Source: Ghiorsea sp. (GTDB lineage Bacteria; Pseudomonadota; Zetaproteobacteria; Mariprofundales; Mariprofundaceae). Taken from it: a stretch of 64,000 nucleotides of DNA. The stretch is from the NCBI GenBank assembly GCA_027080505.1, contig JALWRX010000112.1, positions 47,744 through 111,743 on the forward strand. Direction: 5' to 3'. Both the position numbers and the translations under genes were made by a program. Below are positions 20,951 through 29,302 of this stretch, piece after piece (position 1 is the first letter of the stretch; each line of letters starts with the position of its first letter). A model generated the notes under the pieces. The model worked only from the letters and a program-made list of their open reading frames with translations, ran no database searches and was not told the DNA's origin.

Positions 20951-21003
20951 TTAGGGGCAGGTTTTTGGTTCGTTTTTGGCTGCGCAAAAATGAACAAAAC
21001 ACT

Positions 21004-21423
21004 TCATTCCATCGAACACTGGAAATACTTATAAGACCAAGTTCCACCGCTATCTAAACAGCTATCAATTAGCATGTATTCTCTCACATGAGGAAATGCC
21101 AAAAACAGCATAACAATCAAAATAGATACATGAATATACCTATTAGATTTGATAAGTTCCCATTTAACCCGTGTTAAAAATGCTAAAAAGAAAGCTAGTA
21201 CAGCATATGTGAAGCTACCTAGTGCTTCTTGATACCACAACGCCTCATATTGATTTGGAGAAATCCCCGTAGTAGATGACCAAAGTGAATAAAAAACATG
21301 ATTCAAAAGAAATAGCCCATAAACTACTAAGACAATCGTAGTTAATAAACTTAATACCTTTTGAAACTGTTTCAAATTAGTCTTGCCAAACCAATACTGG
21401 TTTGCGTGCCGCTTGGGTTTCAT
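21004..21423 (-). CDS. Hypothetical membrane protein, 139 residues
   Basis: I do not recognise the family. About three or four hydrophobic segments are visible (roughly residues 23-45, 70-86 and 98-110). The C-terminus holds a Cys-bearing motif, DSCLDSGGTWSYKYFQC, a type of ending found in various uncharacterised small proteins. The ATG at 21423 lies inside the end of gcvPB, an overlap of 47 bases. A TTG right after the gcvPB stop (about 21375) is an alternative start that keeps all hydrophobic segments. The gene has the same strand as gcvPB and may be read from it. Confidence 0.5.
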   Translation of the reverse strand: MKPKRHANQYWFGKTNLKQFQKVLSLLTTIVLVVYGLFLLNHVFYSLWSSTTGISPNQYEALWYQEALGSFTYAVLAFFLAFLTRVKWELIKSNRYIHVSILIVMLFLAFPHVREYMLIDSCLDSGGTWSYKYFQCSME

Positions 21424-22855
21424 CCAAACGCCTACGGATGGGTTTCACTGGTGCATCATGCAATGCCTGCGTATCCCCCGCTTCACATTGCGCTGCAATC
21501 TCAAGCATAGCATCACAGAATGAATCCAAGGTTTCTTTGGATTCAGTTTCGGTCGGTTCAATCAACATCGCACCATGTACAATCAGTGGGAAATACACCG
21601 TCATGGGGTGGAAACCCAAATCAATGAGTCGTTTTGCAATATCCAAGGTTTTCACACCATGTTTATTTTGCCATTCATCGGTAAGCAAACATTCATGTTT
21701 ACACAAACCCTCAAACGGTACGTGATACACATCTTTAAGTCGGCTTAACACATAGTTGGCATTGAGCACCGCATCTTGCGCGATTTTATGAATATGATTA
21801 TGCCCAAATGCTGAAATATATGCATTGGCGCGCATATATACGCCTGTTTGCCCCAAGGTGCTAAGCACAGAGCCAATGGACTGCTCATCTTCTGTAATAA
21901 CCTTGAACACATCACCATCTTTTTCAATGCGAGGCACAGGTAAGAATGGTTTAAGCGTATCATTCACAGCCACAGGGCCAGCACCAGGGCCGCCCCCACC
22001 ATGCGGTGTTGAAAATGTTTTGTGTACATTGATATGCAAACAATCCAAGCCCATATCACCAGGCCTAGCCACGCCAACCAATGCGTTTAAATTTGCACCA
22101 TCGCCATACACCAAACCGCCAGCATCATGCACAAGCTGGCAGATTTCTTTGATGTCCGATTCAAATGTGCCTGCTGTGTTCGGATTGGTCATCATCAGGG
22201 CTGCAACATCATCATCCAAATGTTTTTTCAATTCATCCAAATCAATGCGCCCATCCGCACCTGATTTGATTTCAACCGTGTACATGCCGCATAAAGCCGC
22301 CGATGCAGGATTGGTGCCGTGCGCTGAATCAGGTACAAGCACTTTTTTACGGGCTTGTTCACCGCGTGCATCCAAACATTTGCGAATCATCATCAAACCC
22401 GTCAATTCACCATGCGCACCTGCCGCAGGTTGTAAGGTGATATCTGTAAAGCCTGAGATTTCAGTTAACCAACCTTGCAATTCATACAATAAACCCAAGA
22501 TACCCTGCACTGAATCTTCAGGTTGATCAGGATGCACATGCGCTAAACCCGGCAAACGCGCAACTTGCTCATTCACACGCGGGTTATATTTCATGGTACA
22601 CGAACCCAAGGGATAAAAACCTGTCTCAATGCCATGATTCCATTGGCTTAGACGCACAAAATGGCGCACCGTCTCTGGCTCAGATAAACCTGGGATATTC
22701 GCAGCGGTTTTACGCTTAAATGCATCCAAACTGGATGGTGCTTTGCCCTGCACACCTGGAAGGCTGATGGATTCAGGCGCTTCATGGGCGTGTTCAAATA
22801 ATAATCGTTCTTCTTGTTGAATGCCTGAGGTCGCGGAGTATTTTGTATCACTCAT
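21377..22855 (-). CDS. gcvPB: Glycine dehydrogenase (decarboxylating) subunit 2
   Basis: The second half of the split P-protein of the glycine cleavage system: it decarboxylates glycine and passes the aminomethyl group to lipoyl-GcvH. The 492 residues include the PLP-binding segment HINVHKTFSTPHGGGGPG, whose Lys forms the Schiff base. The protein ends LDETQAARKPVLVWQD. Its start overlaps gcvPA by four bases (ATGA). The split form is typical of many bacteria other than E. coli, where P is one chain. Confidence 0.97.
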   Translation of the reverse strand: MSDTKYSATSGIQQEERLLFEHAHEAPESISLPGVQGKAPSSLDAFKRKTAANIPGLSEPETVRHFVRLSQWNHGIETGFYPLGSCTMKYNPRVNEQVARLPGLAHVHPDQPEDSVQGILGLLYELQGWLTEISGFTDITLQPAAGAHGELTGLMMIRKCLDARGEQARKKVLVPDSAHGTNPASAALCGMYTVEIKSGADGRIDLDELKKHLDDDVAALMMTNPNTAGTFESDIKEICQLVHDAGGLVYGDGANLNALVGVARPGDMGLDCLHINVHKTFSTPHGGGGPGAGPVAVNDTLKPFLPVPRIEKDGDVFKVITEDEQSIGSVLSTLGQTGVYMRANAYISAFGHNHIHKIAQDAVLNANYVLSRLKDVYHVPFEGLCKHECLLTDEWQNKHGVKTLDIAKRLIDLGFHPMTVYFPLIVHGAMLIEPTETESKETLDSFCDAMLEIAAQCEAGDTQALHDAPVKPIRRRLDETQAARKPVLVWQD

Positions 22856-24198
22856 AACGCCACCTCCATCGCAGCGATATAGTCGTTGATATCGTCTTCC
22901 TCAATCATTTCCGTGGTCGCCACCAATAGATGTTTGGCTTCCGCGCTTTTTTCAATGGTTTCCAGTGGAATGCCCGCAAAAATGTCATTGTTTCGCGCTT
23001 CGTTTATAAACGCATCGCGTTTTTCCTGGCTTGCAAAGGTGAGTACGGTTTCATTGTAACGCACGCCATCTGCTGCCACCACACCGCTTGGCAATTTCGA
23101 TACCAATAAATCCAAGGCTGCTGCCGAATGATTGGCTATAGTCTCTAAACCTGCATCACCCATCAACGTCATATATGTGGCTGCTGCAGTACACATCAAA
23201 CCTTGATTACTACAAATATTAGATGTCGCTTTCTCACGGCGAATATGCTGCTCACGCGTGGATAATGTAAGCACAAAACCCCGCTTACCATCTGCATCCG
23301 TAGTTAGACCACACACACGCCCCGGCATTTGCCGCACATATTTTTGTTTGCATGTAAATATACCCAAATGTGGGCCACCAAACGCCATAGGAATACCCAA
23401 AGCCTGACCAGAACCCACCGCAATGTCAGCACCATATGCACCAGGTGACTCAATCAAGCCAAAAGCACTCACATCCGAGAACGCCACCACCATCAAACAT
23501 TTGTTGGCATCGCATGCTTCACGTAAAGATGCCAAATCATACACTGAACCGTAAAAATCAGGATATTGCACAATTACACATGCTGTTTGCTCATCCATAG
23601 CCACAATTACTTGGCTCAAATCCGTGCCATGTTGCCCCATAGGCACTTCAATATAGTCACCTTCAAGGCGTGATAAATAGTTTTCTGTCACGCTGCGATA
23701 ACGAGGGTTTACAGAACCCGCAATCACGGTGCGTGTTTTGCGGGTCACGCGCCGCGCCATGAGTGCTGCTTCCGCCGTGGCTGTTGCCGCTTCATACATG
23801 GACGCGTTGGAGACTTCCATACCCGTCAGCCGCGCAATCATGGTTTGATATTCAAACAAGGCTTGCAGTGTACCTTGAGCAATTTCAGGCTGGTATGGTG
23901 TGTAGGCGGTTAAGAACTCACCGCGCGAAACCACATAATCCACCACGGCTGGCACAAAATGATGATAAGTGCCCCCACCCAAGAAACAGCGGGTATTGCC
24001 TGCATGCCTATTCTTTTCAGCCGCTTTGGTAAACTTCTTTACAATCCCTGCTTCGGATAAAGCTTCTGGCAAATCAAGGCTACCTAGTTTGGTATGAAAT
24101 TCGCCAGGAATATCCGCAAACAAATCCATGATTTGCTTAACACCCATGCTATCCAGCATGGCCTGTCTATCGCTATCGGTATGGGGTAAATATCGCAT
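22852..24198 (-). CDS. gcvPA: Glycine dehydrogenase (decarboxylating) subunit 1
   Basis: The N-terminal half of the split P-protein. The 448-residue product starts MRYLPHTDSDRQAML and has the family segments FLGGGTYHHFVPAVVDY and YTPYQPEIAQGTLQALFEYQ. It lacks the PLP lysine, which lies in the partner GcvPB. It precedes gcvPB with a four-base overlap; a repeat separates it from gcvH. Confidence 0.97.
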   Translation of the reverse strand: MRYLPHTDSDRQAMLDSMGVKQIMDLFADIPGEFHTKLGSLDLPEALSEAGIVKKFTKAAEKNRHAGNTRCFLGGGTYHHFVPAVVDYVVSRGEFLTAYTPYQPEIAQGTLQALFEYQTMIARLTGMEVSNASMYEAATATAEAALMARRVTRKTRTVIAGSVNPRYRSVTENYLSRLEGDYIEVPMGQHGTDLSQVIVAMDEQTACVIVQYPDFYGSVYDLASLREACDANKCLMVVAFSDVSAFGLIESPGAYGADIAVGSGQALGIPMAFGGPHLGIFTCKQKYVRQMPGRVCGLTTDADGKRGFVLTLSTREQHIRREKATSNICSNQGLMCTAAATYMTLMGDAGLETIANHSAAALDLLVSKLPSGVVAADGVRYNETVLTFASQEKRDAFINEARNNDIFAGIPLETIEKSAEAKHLLVATTEMIEEDDINDYIAAMEVAL

Positions 24199-24212
24199 GG
24201 TTTATCTCTCAA

Positions 24213-24272
24213 ACCACAAAAACAAAAGAACACAAAAGAAAAAACCTTCGTGATCTTCGTGTTCTTCGTGGT
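24213..24272. repeat. Imperfect palindromic repeat between gcvH and gcvPA
   Basis: The left arm starts ACCACAAAAACAAAAGAACA and the right arm ends TCTTCGTGTTCTTCGTGGT; the ends ACCAC and GTGGT are perfect complements and the interior matches imperfectly. This is the style of the CTTCGTG-type dispersed repeats seen in many environmental bacteria. It fills nearly all the gap between the gcvH stop and the gcvPA start. It could act as a transcript-processing or termination hairpin, but that is inference. Confidence 0.7.
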
Positions 24273-24275
24273 GAA

Positions 24276-24656
24276 TTAATCGTCTAGAAATTCAGTGTAT
24301 TCGTCAGGGTTCATCAGCTCAGCAGAATCATTATTCTCACTGATTTTGACTTTAATGATCCAGCCTGTGCCATAAGCATCCGAGTTCACCAAATCAGGTT
24401 CACCTTCTAATGCTTCATTGACTTCAATCACTTCACCAGCCACTGGCGCGTACACATCCGATACTGCTTTAACGGATTCAACCACGCCATAAGCTTCGCC
24501 TGCATCAACGCTGCGACCGACTTCTGGCAACTCGACAAATACAATATCGCCAAGCGCTTCTTGGGCATGGTCGGTCACACCGAAAGTAGCGGTATCGCCT
24601 TCAATACGCACCCACTCATGCTCTTTGGTAAATCTCAAATCCGTTGGTACTGACAT
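24276..24656 (-). CDS. gcvH: Glycine cleavage system H protein
   Basis: The lipoyl carrier protein that shuttles the aminomethyl intermediate between the P, T and L proteins. The 126-residue protein has the lipoylation segment GVVESVKAVSDVYAP with the acceptor at K63. The acidic C-terminus and the length match the family. It begins one base after the gcvT stop. Confidence 0.98.
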   Translation of the reverse strand: MSVPTDLRFTKEHEWVRIEGDTATFGVTDHAQEALGDIVFVELPEVGRSVDAGEAYGVVESVKAVSDVYAPVAGEVIEVNEALEGEPDLVNSDAYGTGWIIKVKISENNDSAELMNPDEYTEFLDD

Positions 24657-24657
24657 A

Positions 24658-25752
24658 TTATTTCCTCACATTGGAACGAACAAATGGTGTTTTGGTGCGC
24701 TCCGCTTCAATTTGTTTGCCGCGTATTTCAACAGTTAAATGACCTTCTGTCATGTGTTCAGGTTTGACATAAGCCAGAGCAACACCCCCGCCCGCCAATG
24801 GCGAATGCATACCTGACGTAATTTCACCATTTAGCTCACCATCGACAAACACAGGGTAATGCTCGCGCGGAATACCACGACCCACCAATTTCAAGGCAAT
24901 TAACTTTTTCTGCGCACCTTCTGCTTTGCGCGCTTCAACTGCTGCTTTACCTATGAAATCACCTTTATTCAACTTGGTAATCCACATCAGTTTGGCTTCC
25001 ACAGGCGTCACACCATCTGAAATCTCATGCCCATAAAGCGCATAACCCATTTCGGTACGCAGCATATCACGCGCTGCTAAGCCAATCGGCACTGCACCTT
25101 TTTCAACAAGCGCATGCCACACCTCTACGGCAATACTATTTGGGATATAAATCTCAAAACCATCTTCACCCGTGTAACCCGTGCGCGAAACAATGCCACC
25201 TGCGCTGCCAATCTGACCTCGCGCAAATTTGTAGTAACCAATATCTTCCAAATCAAATCCAACTAAATCTTGCAACAAGCTTTGCGCTTTTGCGCCTTGC
25301 AGTGCCAATAGTGTGGTATCATCGGAATCATCATGGATTTGCACATCAAAATTTTCAGCTTCTTTGCGCAAGTGCGCTACATCTTTATGGCGATTCGCCG
25401 CGTTGATGCATAAATAATAATTTTCATCATCCATTTTATAGGTGGTGATATCATCAATAAATGTACCCTGCTCATTGAGTAAGGCTGAATACTGCACCTG
25501 TCCATCCACAAGCTTGGATACATCATTGGTGGTCACATACTGCAAGAAATCTAGTGCGTCTTTGCCTTGCACACGCACTTGACCCATGTGCGTAATATCA
25601 AAAATACCTGCTTCGCCTTCGCGAACTGCAGTATATTCCTTAAGCGCTCCGTTTTTGTATTGCACGGGCAACTCATAACCCGCAAACGGTACGATTTTAC
25701 CGCCCAATTTCACATGCTCATCAAAGAGCGGTGTTTTTAGTAAACCTGTCAT
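24658..25752 (-). CDS. gcvT: Glycine cleavage system T protein (aminomethyltransferase)
   Basis: Transfers the methylene group from GcvH to tetrahydrofolate and releases ammonia. The 364 residues begin MTGLLKTPLFDEHVKLGGKI and include FDITHMGQVRVQGKDALDFL and the folate-site segment SRTGYTGEDGFEI. The gene ends one base before gcvH and directly follows the aminotransferase gene, whose stop is one base upstream. The four gcv genes thus follow the aminotransferase in one minus-strand operon. Confidence 0.98.
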   Translation of the reverse strand: MTGLLKTPLFDEHVKLGGKIVPFAGYELPVQYKNGALKEYTAVREGEAGIFDITHMGQVRVQGKDALDFLQYVTTNDVSKLVDGQVQYSALLNEQGTFIDDITTYKMDDENYYLCINAANRHKDVAHLRKEAENFDVQIHDDSDDTTLLALQGAKAQSLLQDLVGFDLEDIGYYKFARGQIGSAGGIVSRTGYTGEDGFEIYIPNSIAVEVWHALVEKGAVPIGLAARDMLRTEMGYALYGHEISDGVTPVEAKLMWITKLNKGDFIGKAAVEARKAEGAQKKLIALKLVGRGIPREHYPVFVDGELNGEITSGMHSPLAGGGVALAYVKPEHMTEGHLTVEIRGKQIEAERTKTPFVRSNVRK

Positions 25753-26931
25753 TTATTCTCCATATGCAGCCAATGTTGCTTTCATGGCTTTTTTACCGTC
25801 CACATTCACACCAACACGACCCAACACTTCGCTCAAAGCTGATACACACTTGAGCACATTATCTTTGCGGCAAGCATAACCCATCAAACCAATACGCCAA
25901 ACTTTTCCTGCCATCACACCAAGACCTGCACCAATTTCTAGGTTGTAATCATTGAGTAACATGCCACGTACTTGCGCATCATCCACACCCTCTGGAATCG
26001 ATACCGCATTCAATTGTGGCAAACGGTCTGCTTCAGGCACCACAAAGGTTAAACCCAAAGCTTCCAAACCAGCTTTAAGTGCATTGTGATGCTCACGATG
26101 CCTTGCCCACGCATTCTCAAGCCTCTCATCTTGCAGCAATACTAACGCCTCATGCAAAGCGTAAAGCGCGTTAATCGGGGCTGTATGATGATAAGCACGT
26201 TTGGCACCCTTACCCCAATAGCCCATCACAAGGTTCAAGTCTAAAAACCAGCTTTGCACTTTGGTTTTACGATTTTGAATGCGTTCAATCGCAGCAGAAC
26301 TAAACGACACAGGTGACAATCCTGGCGTACAAGATAAACATTTTTGTGTGCCTGAATAAATGGCATCCACACCCCAATCATCCACTCTAAGCTCTGTACC
26401 GCCCAAAGAAGTCACGGCATCAACAATGGCAAGGCAGCCGTGGGCGTGCGCCAAGTCGCACATCGCTTTCACATCGGTCGTTGCACCCGTTGAAGTTTCT
26501 GCATGCACAAAAGCAACCGTAGTTGCTTCAGGATGCGCTTTAAGTGCTGCTTCAAGCTTAGCAGGGTCACAAGCTTTGCCCCATTCATCTTCCACCATGA
26601 TGGCTGTTGCACCACAGCGCTCTACATTCTCTTTCATGCGTCCACCAAACACACCGTTTTGACAAACAATGACCGTATCACCTGCTTCAACAAGGTTCAC
26701 AAAACATGTTTCCATGCCCGCAGAACCGGGTGCTGATACAGGAATGGTTAGCTCATTTTGGGTTTGAAATGCGTATTGAAGCAAACCTTTCATTTCATCC
26801 ATCATTTGCACAAACAATGGATCCAAATGCCCAATCGTTGGGCGGCTCATCGCTTCTAAGATTCGCGGATTTACATCCGATGGACCTGGTTCCATAAGTG
26901 TGCGTTGAGGTGGATGAAATGATGTTGTCAT
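25753..26931 (-). CDS. Alanine/serine-glyoxylate aminotransferase, class V
   Basis: A PLP enzyme of fold type I that converts glyoxylate to glycine with alanine or serine as amino donor. The 392-residue form starts at the ATG at 26931, supported by an AGAGG site seven bases upstream; a longer TTG-started frame would swallow that site. The PLP lysine lies in SGTQKCLSCTPG, and the N-terminus has the LMEPGPSDVNPRIL segment typical of AGXT proteins. Donor preference cannot be read reliably. It leads the gcv operon, so glycine made here can feed glycine cleavage. Confidence 0.88.
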   Translation of the reverse strand: MTTSFHPPQRTLMEPGPSDVNPRILEAMSRPTIGHLDPLFVQMMDEMKGLLQYAFQTQNELTIPVSAPGSAGMETCFVNLVEAGDTVIVCQNGVFGGRMKENVERCGATAIMVEDEWGKACDPAKLEAALKAHPEATTVAFVHAETSTGATTDVKAMCDLAHAHGCLAIVDAVTSLGGTELRVDDWGVDAIYSGTQKCLSCTPGLSPVSFSSAAIERIQNRKTKVQSWFLDLNLVMGYWGKGAKRAYHHTAPINALYALHEALVLLQDERLENAWARHREHHNALKAGLEALGLTFVVPEADRLPQLNAVSIPEGVDDAQVRGMLLNDYNLEIGAGLGVMAGKVWRIGLMGYACRKDNVLKCVSALSEVLGRVGVNVDGKKAMKATLAAYGE

Positions 26932-27023
26932 ATTGTTACCTCTTCTCAAATTCTAATGTTGAAACTATAAACAAAAAAACAAGTGATACACCCTCATATA
27001 AGTATAAGGAAAATCACATTTTC

Positions 27024-27308
27024 TTAGGGCCACAGCTGTATGCCCAACACTGTAAACTGCACGGCAAATGCCAAACAAAACATGGTTGCCAGACCATAAA
27101 CTAGCGTAAAACCTACAGCCCTAACCTGCTGAATACCAATATAAAGCCCTGCAACAGACGCAAAAAAGGCAAACTCATTTAACACAAGCAAGCTCAATAA
27201 TGGCACAGCTCTTACGCCATCATGACCAATGGTATTACCCAAAATAATGATGGGCATAATGATTAAATCAACCACCACTGCGATATATGGAAAATAAATC
27301 TTTTTCAT
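27024..27308 (-). CDS. Hypothetical small membrane protein, 94 residues
   Basis: I do not recognise a family. Three or four hydrophobic helices cover most of the protein (MKKIYFPYIAVVVDLIIMP at the start, FTLVYGLATMFCLAFAV near the end). The start at 27308 is chosen because a GAGGAAGAG site precedes it; the frame is open further upstream but without a site. It follows the BASS-transporter remnant by ten bases and precedes the aminotransferase gene. Function unknown. Confidence 0.6.
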   Translation of the reverse strand: MKKIYFPYIAVVVDLIIMPIIILGNTIGHDGVRAVPLLSLLVLNEFAFFASVAGLYIGIQQVRAVGFTLVYGLATMFCLAFAVQFTVLGIQLWP

Positions 27309-27318
27309 GTTCTCTTCC

Positions 27319-27669
27319 TCATACAGGCAAAACAACACCCCTTTTCTTTCGCCTTAACACAGCCGCAAATAAAACTGCAGGCAACGCCGCCTGCGGCTCA
27401 AAATGAGCTAGCGCTAAAGCTGCGCCTAAACCTGCATTTTGCATACCAATATCAATCACCAAAGTTATTTGGTAGCTGGTTTGAAAATGAAAAAGTGTCG
27501 CCACCATATAACCAAAAACATAACCCAAAGCATTTACCATAATAACCAATATAGCCACCCAAGCAGTCAACTGTGAAATCCTCTCTTGGTTTGCCGCCAC
27601 AGCATAACTACAAATGATAATAATGGCGATGGAAGCAAGTGCAGGTGTTAGCGCAAAATGAAAAAGTCC
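27319..27669 (-). pseudogene. C-terminal remnant of a BASS-family (bile acid:sodium symporter type) transporter
   Basis: About 116 codons are homologous by eye to the last helices of the BASS/SBF family: ALTPALASIAIIIICS, a two-helix stretch, then the near-signature IGMQNAGLGAALALAHF and QAALPAVLFA. The frame is open back to a stop near 27676, where the homology ends and the transposase remnant begins, so the first two-thirds of the gene is gone. A GTG at 27600 could start a truncated peptide. BASS proteins move organic anions, and plant BASS6 moves glycolate; whether this one did is inference. Confidence 0.72.
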
Positions 27670-27689
27670 GCTTTAGTTTTGGCTAATGG

Positions 27690-28070
27690 GTGGGATTTAT
27701 GAAAGCGGAGTTATTGCAAATGAGCGCACAGGAACAGTCACGTATGGAAGTTATACGCCTGCACATTGATGGCCATATCAAACAAAAGGTTGCAGTAAAG
27801 CGAATGGGTTTGGGTGTACACCAGGTTCGACGTTTAGCCAGGGCATATGGCTTCATGGTGCTAAAGCATTGATACACGGCAATCGTGGTAAGGTAAGTAA
27901 CCGCAAGATATGGGATGAGAACAGGTTTCGTGCTTTATCATTAGTTCTTGAGTTCTATCATGATTTTGCTCCTGCCTTTGCGGCAGAAAAGCTGGCGGAA
28001 CATCACGGTATCTACATATCTTCAGAGACCTTGCGTCAATGGATGGTAAGCGATGGCATTTGGTAATGCT
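27690..28070 (+). mobile_element. Decayed ISNCY-type insertion sequence remnant
   Basis: The stretch holds the 5' part of a transposase gene and is bounded on both sides by gene fragments on the opposite strand (BASS transporter at the left, glcD at the right). No clear terminal inverted repeats or target duplication could be recognised, and most of the element, including the catalytic domain, is missing. It seems to be an old insertion followed by deletion. Confidence 0.65.
27699..28066 (+). pseudogene. Frameshifted transposase N-terminus (ISNCY type)
   Basis: Two frames together give an HTH-bearing transposase start. The first, from ATG 27699, has VIRLHIDGHIKQKVAVKRMG and VHQVRRLARAYG, a helix-turn-helix. 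After a frameshift near 27865 the second continues HGNRGKVSNRKIW, then EFYHDFAPAFAAEKLAEHHG and SETLRQWMVSDGIW, followed by a stop. The order HTH, then RGKxSNR, then FxPxxAAEKLAExHG, then LRQWM matches ISNCY/IS1202-like transposases from knowledge of that family. The DDE domain is absent. Confidence 0.72.
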
Positions 28071-28199
28071 AAGGGCAAGAGGAAGCCCACGATACACCGA
28101 TAAACCATCACATTCATAAGGTTTTAATACTTCTTCAGAGGTAAGCAAGACAGATACAAGTAACATTTTGGCTAGTGATGGTAACAGTTGCGCTGACAC
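28071..28199 (-). pseudogene. glcD: N-terminal remnant of glycolate oxidase subunit GlcD
   Basis: On the minus strand, the frame from the GTG at 28199 reads LLTSEEVLKPYECDGLSVYR followed by GLPLAL. The PYECDGLSxYRxxPL core is a hallmark of the GlcD N-terminus in proteobacteria. Homology stops at about 28071, exactly where the transposase fragment begins. FAD-binding and catalytic regions are missing. The start of the fragment is uncertain. GlcD oxidises glycolate to glyoxylate, which the neighbouring aminotransferase would use. Confidence 0.7.
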
Positions 28200-28337
28200 C
28201 TTTCCTACCTAAATCCTGTGAAAGCTTATGCAACAGTCGCATTATTGTCGATACACACAATGTAGGGGTTTTCTTAAAACAAATACTGTTTATATCTCAC
28301 CCTTACAAGGGCGAGGAAGCAACTGTGCTTAATAATC

Positions 28338-28366
28338 ATAAAAAAGGGCGGCAAACGCCACCCTTT
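28338..28366 (-). terminator. Rho-independent terminator after the DUF481 gene
   Basis: On the minus strand an AAGGGTGGC arm, a four-base loop (GTTT) and GCCGCCCTT form a nine-pair stem with one G-T wobble, followed at once by a run of T residues. It lies 25 bases after the stop of the DUF481 gene and suits its termination. Confidence 0.8.
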
Positions 28367-28391
28367 CACACTTACATCATTTAGAGAAAGC

Positions 28392-29087
28392 TTAGTAAGA
28401 AAACACCAAAGATGCCGCAAATATGGTGTCTGATGCTTTTTTACCCGCTGGTGCTTTTGAGTTGTTTTGCACAGCATAAGAAACCTTACTTGATAAGTTT
28501 CCTGCCACTTGGTTGGTGAGTGCTGTGATAGAGTTGGTAATATAACCTTCTTTACCACCTTCCGTTTTTAATTCTTGCGAAAAGGTTGCAACTTCACTGA
28601 TTTTCCAATTAAACACCGTTGAAGCTCGCACTACAGTATCCGATACTTTTGCGCCTGCCACATCTTCAGTTTGCCTAGCACCCGCACCAACTTCTGCGTT
28701 CCACTGTTTGTCATCTGATTTGAGAATATCAAAACCATAACCCACTGTTTCACTGATACGGCTATTATACCCACCAAACTTATCTTGCTCATAACCCAAG
28801 CGAACAAACAAATAACCAGCACTCAATCCTTTCCAGTCTTCTTGAATAGAAAAATTATACTTTTCAGATGTTGTTGTTCCCGTATCTTTGGATTGTAATG
28901 CACCTGCTTCAACTGTGCTACGCCAATCATCACCATCATTAATGGCTTTACCTTTAACGTTTAATGAACTTGTATCCGTATTACCACCAGTTTGCACAAA
29001 GCCCAATTCGGTATTACCTGACCAGTCTTGTGCAGATGCAGCACCCGAAAAAGCCAATAAACTTATAAGTATAAATATTTTACGCAT
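28392..29087 (-). CDS. DUF481 outer-membrane beta-barrel protein
   Basis: A 231-residue exported protein. A signal peptide (MRKIFILISLLAFSGAASA) precedes a mature part starting QDWSGNTELGFVQTGGNTD, the pattern of DUF481 (YdiY-like) proteins, which look like outer-membrane beta barrels. The C-terminus alternates and ends with aromatic FSY, an outer-membrane barrel signal. The start at 29087 follows a CAGGAGAG site. It is transcribed divergently from panBCD and ends at a clear terminator, so it is likely monocistronic. Role unknown. Confidence 0.8.
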   Translation of the reverse strand: MRKIFILISLLAFSGAASAQDWSGNTELGFVQTGGNTDTSSLNVKGKAINDGDDWRSTVEAGALQSKDTGTTTSEKYNFSIQEDWKGLSAGYLFVRLGYEQDKFGGYNSRISETVGYGFDILKSDDKQWNAEVGAGARQTEDVAGAKVSDTVVRASTVFNWKISEVATFSQELKTEGGKEGYITNSITALTNQVAGNLSSKVSYAVQNNSKAPAGKKASDTIFAASLVFSY

Positions 29088-29184
29088 ATTTCTCTCCTGT
29101 TTAAAATCGTGGCGCAATATAACGTAATATCTTGTTTTAGCTTGCGATATTTATCACTTAATTAAACAAGTGCAGTCTCTCTTT

Positions 29185-29212
29185 TTGTGAAATACGCGCC
29201 GCATGTTATGCT
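29185..29212 (+). promoter_or_regulatory. Predicted sigma-70 promoter for panBCD
   Basis: TTGTGA (29185-29190) and TATGCT (29207-29212) are separated by 16 bases, upstream of panB at 29303. The -10 has four of six consensus bases. A short upstream in-frame peptide is possible (ATG at 29249) but the site GAAAGGGG at 29291-29298 favours 29303. Confidence 0.45.
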
Positions 29213-29302
29213 TGGGCGCAAGAAAACTCTCCAGAAGACGGTACTCCAATGTTTGTTAATCACTTTCTTGGCAAACACGAGACTGAAGCGGAAAGGGGTC
29301 AT

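Noticed and set aside
20811..21047. A 78-codon minus-strand frame in the yajR gap
   Set aside because: It runs through palindromic repeats and the start of the 139-residue gene; no family resemblance.
28066..28105. Continuation of the transposase as GNAKGKRKPTIHR in another frame
   Set aside because: The opposite strand encodes the conserved GlcD segment over the same bases, so the match is more likely chance.
27861..28199. A 112-codon minus-strand frame here looks like a complete gene
   Set aside because: Only the part above 28071 has family similarity (GlcD); the rest is the antisense of the transposase remnant.
29249..29302. An ATG-started 18-residue extension of panB
   Set aside because: PanB homologues begin near MKKKTTVATLL, and the GAAAGGGG ribosome binding site lies between the two ATG codons.
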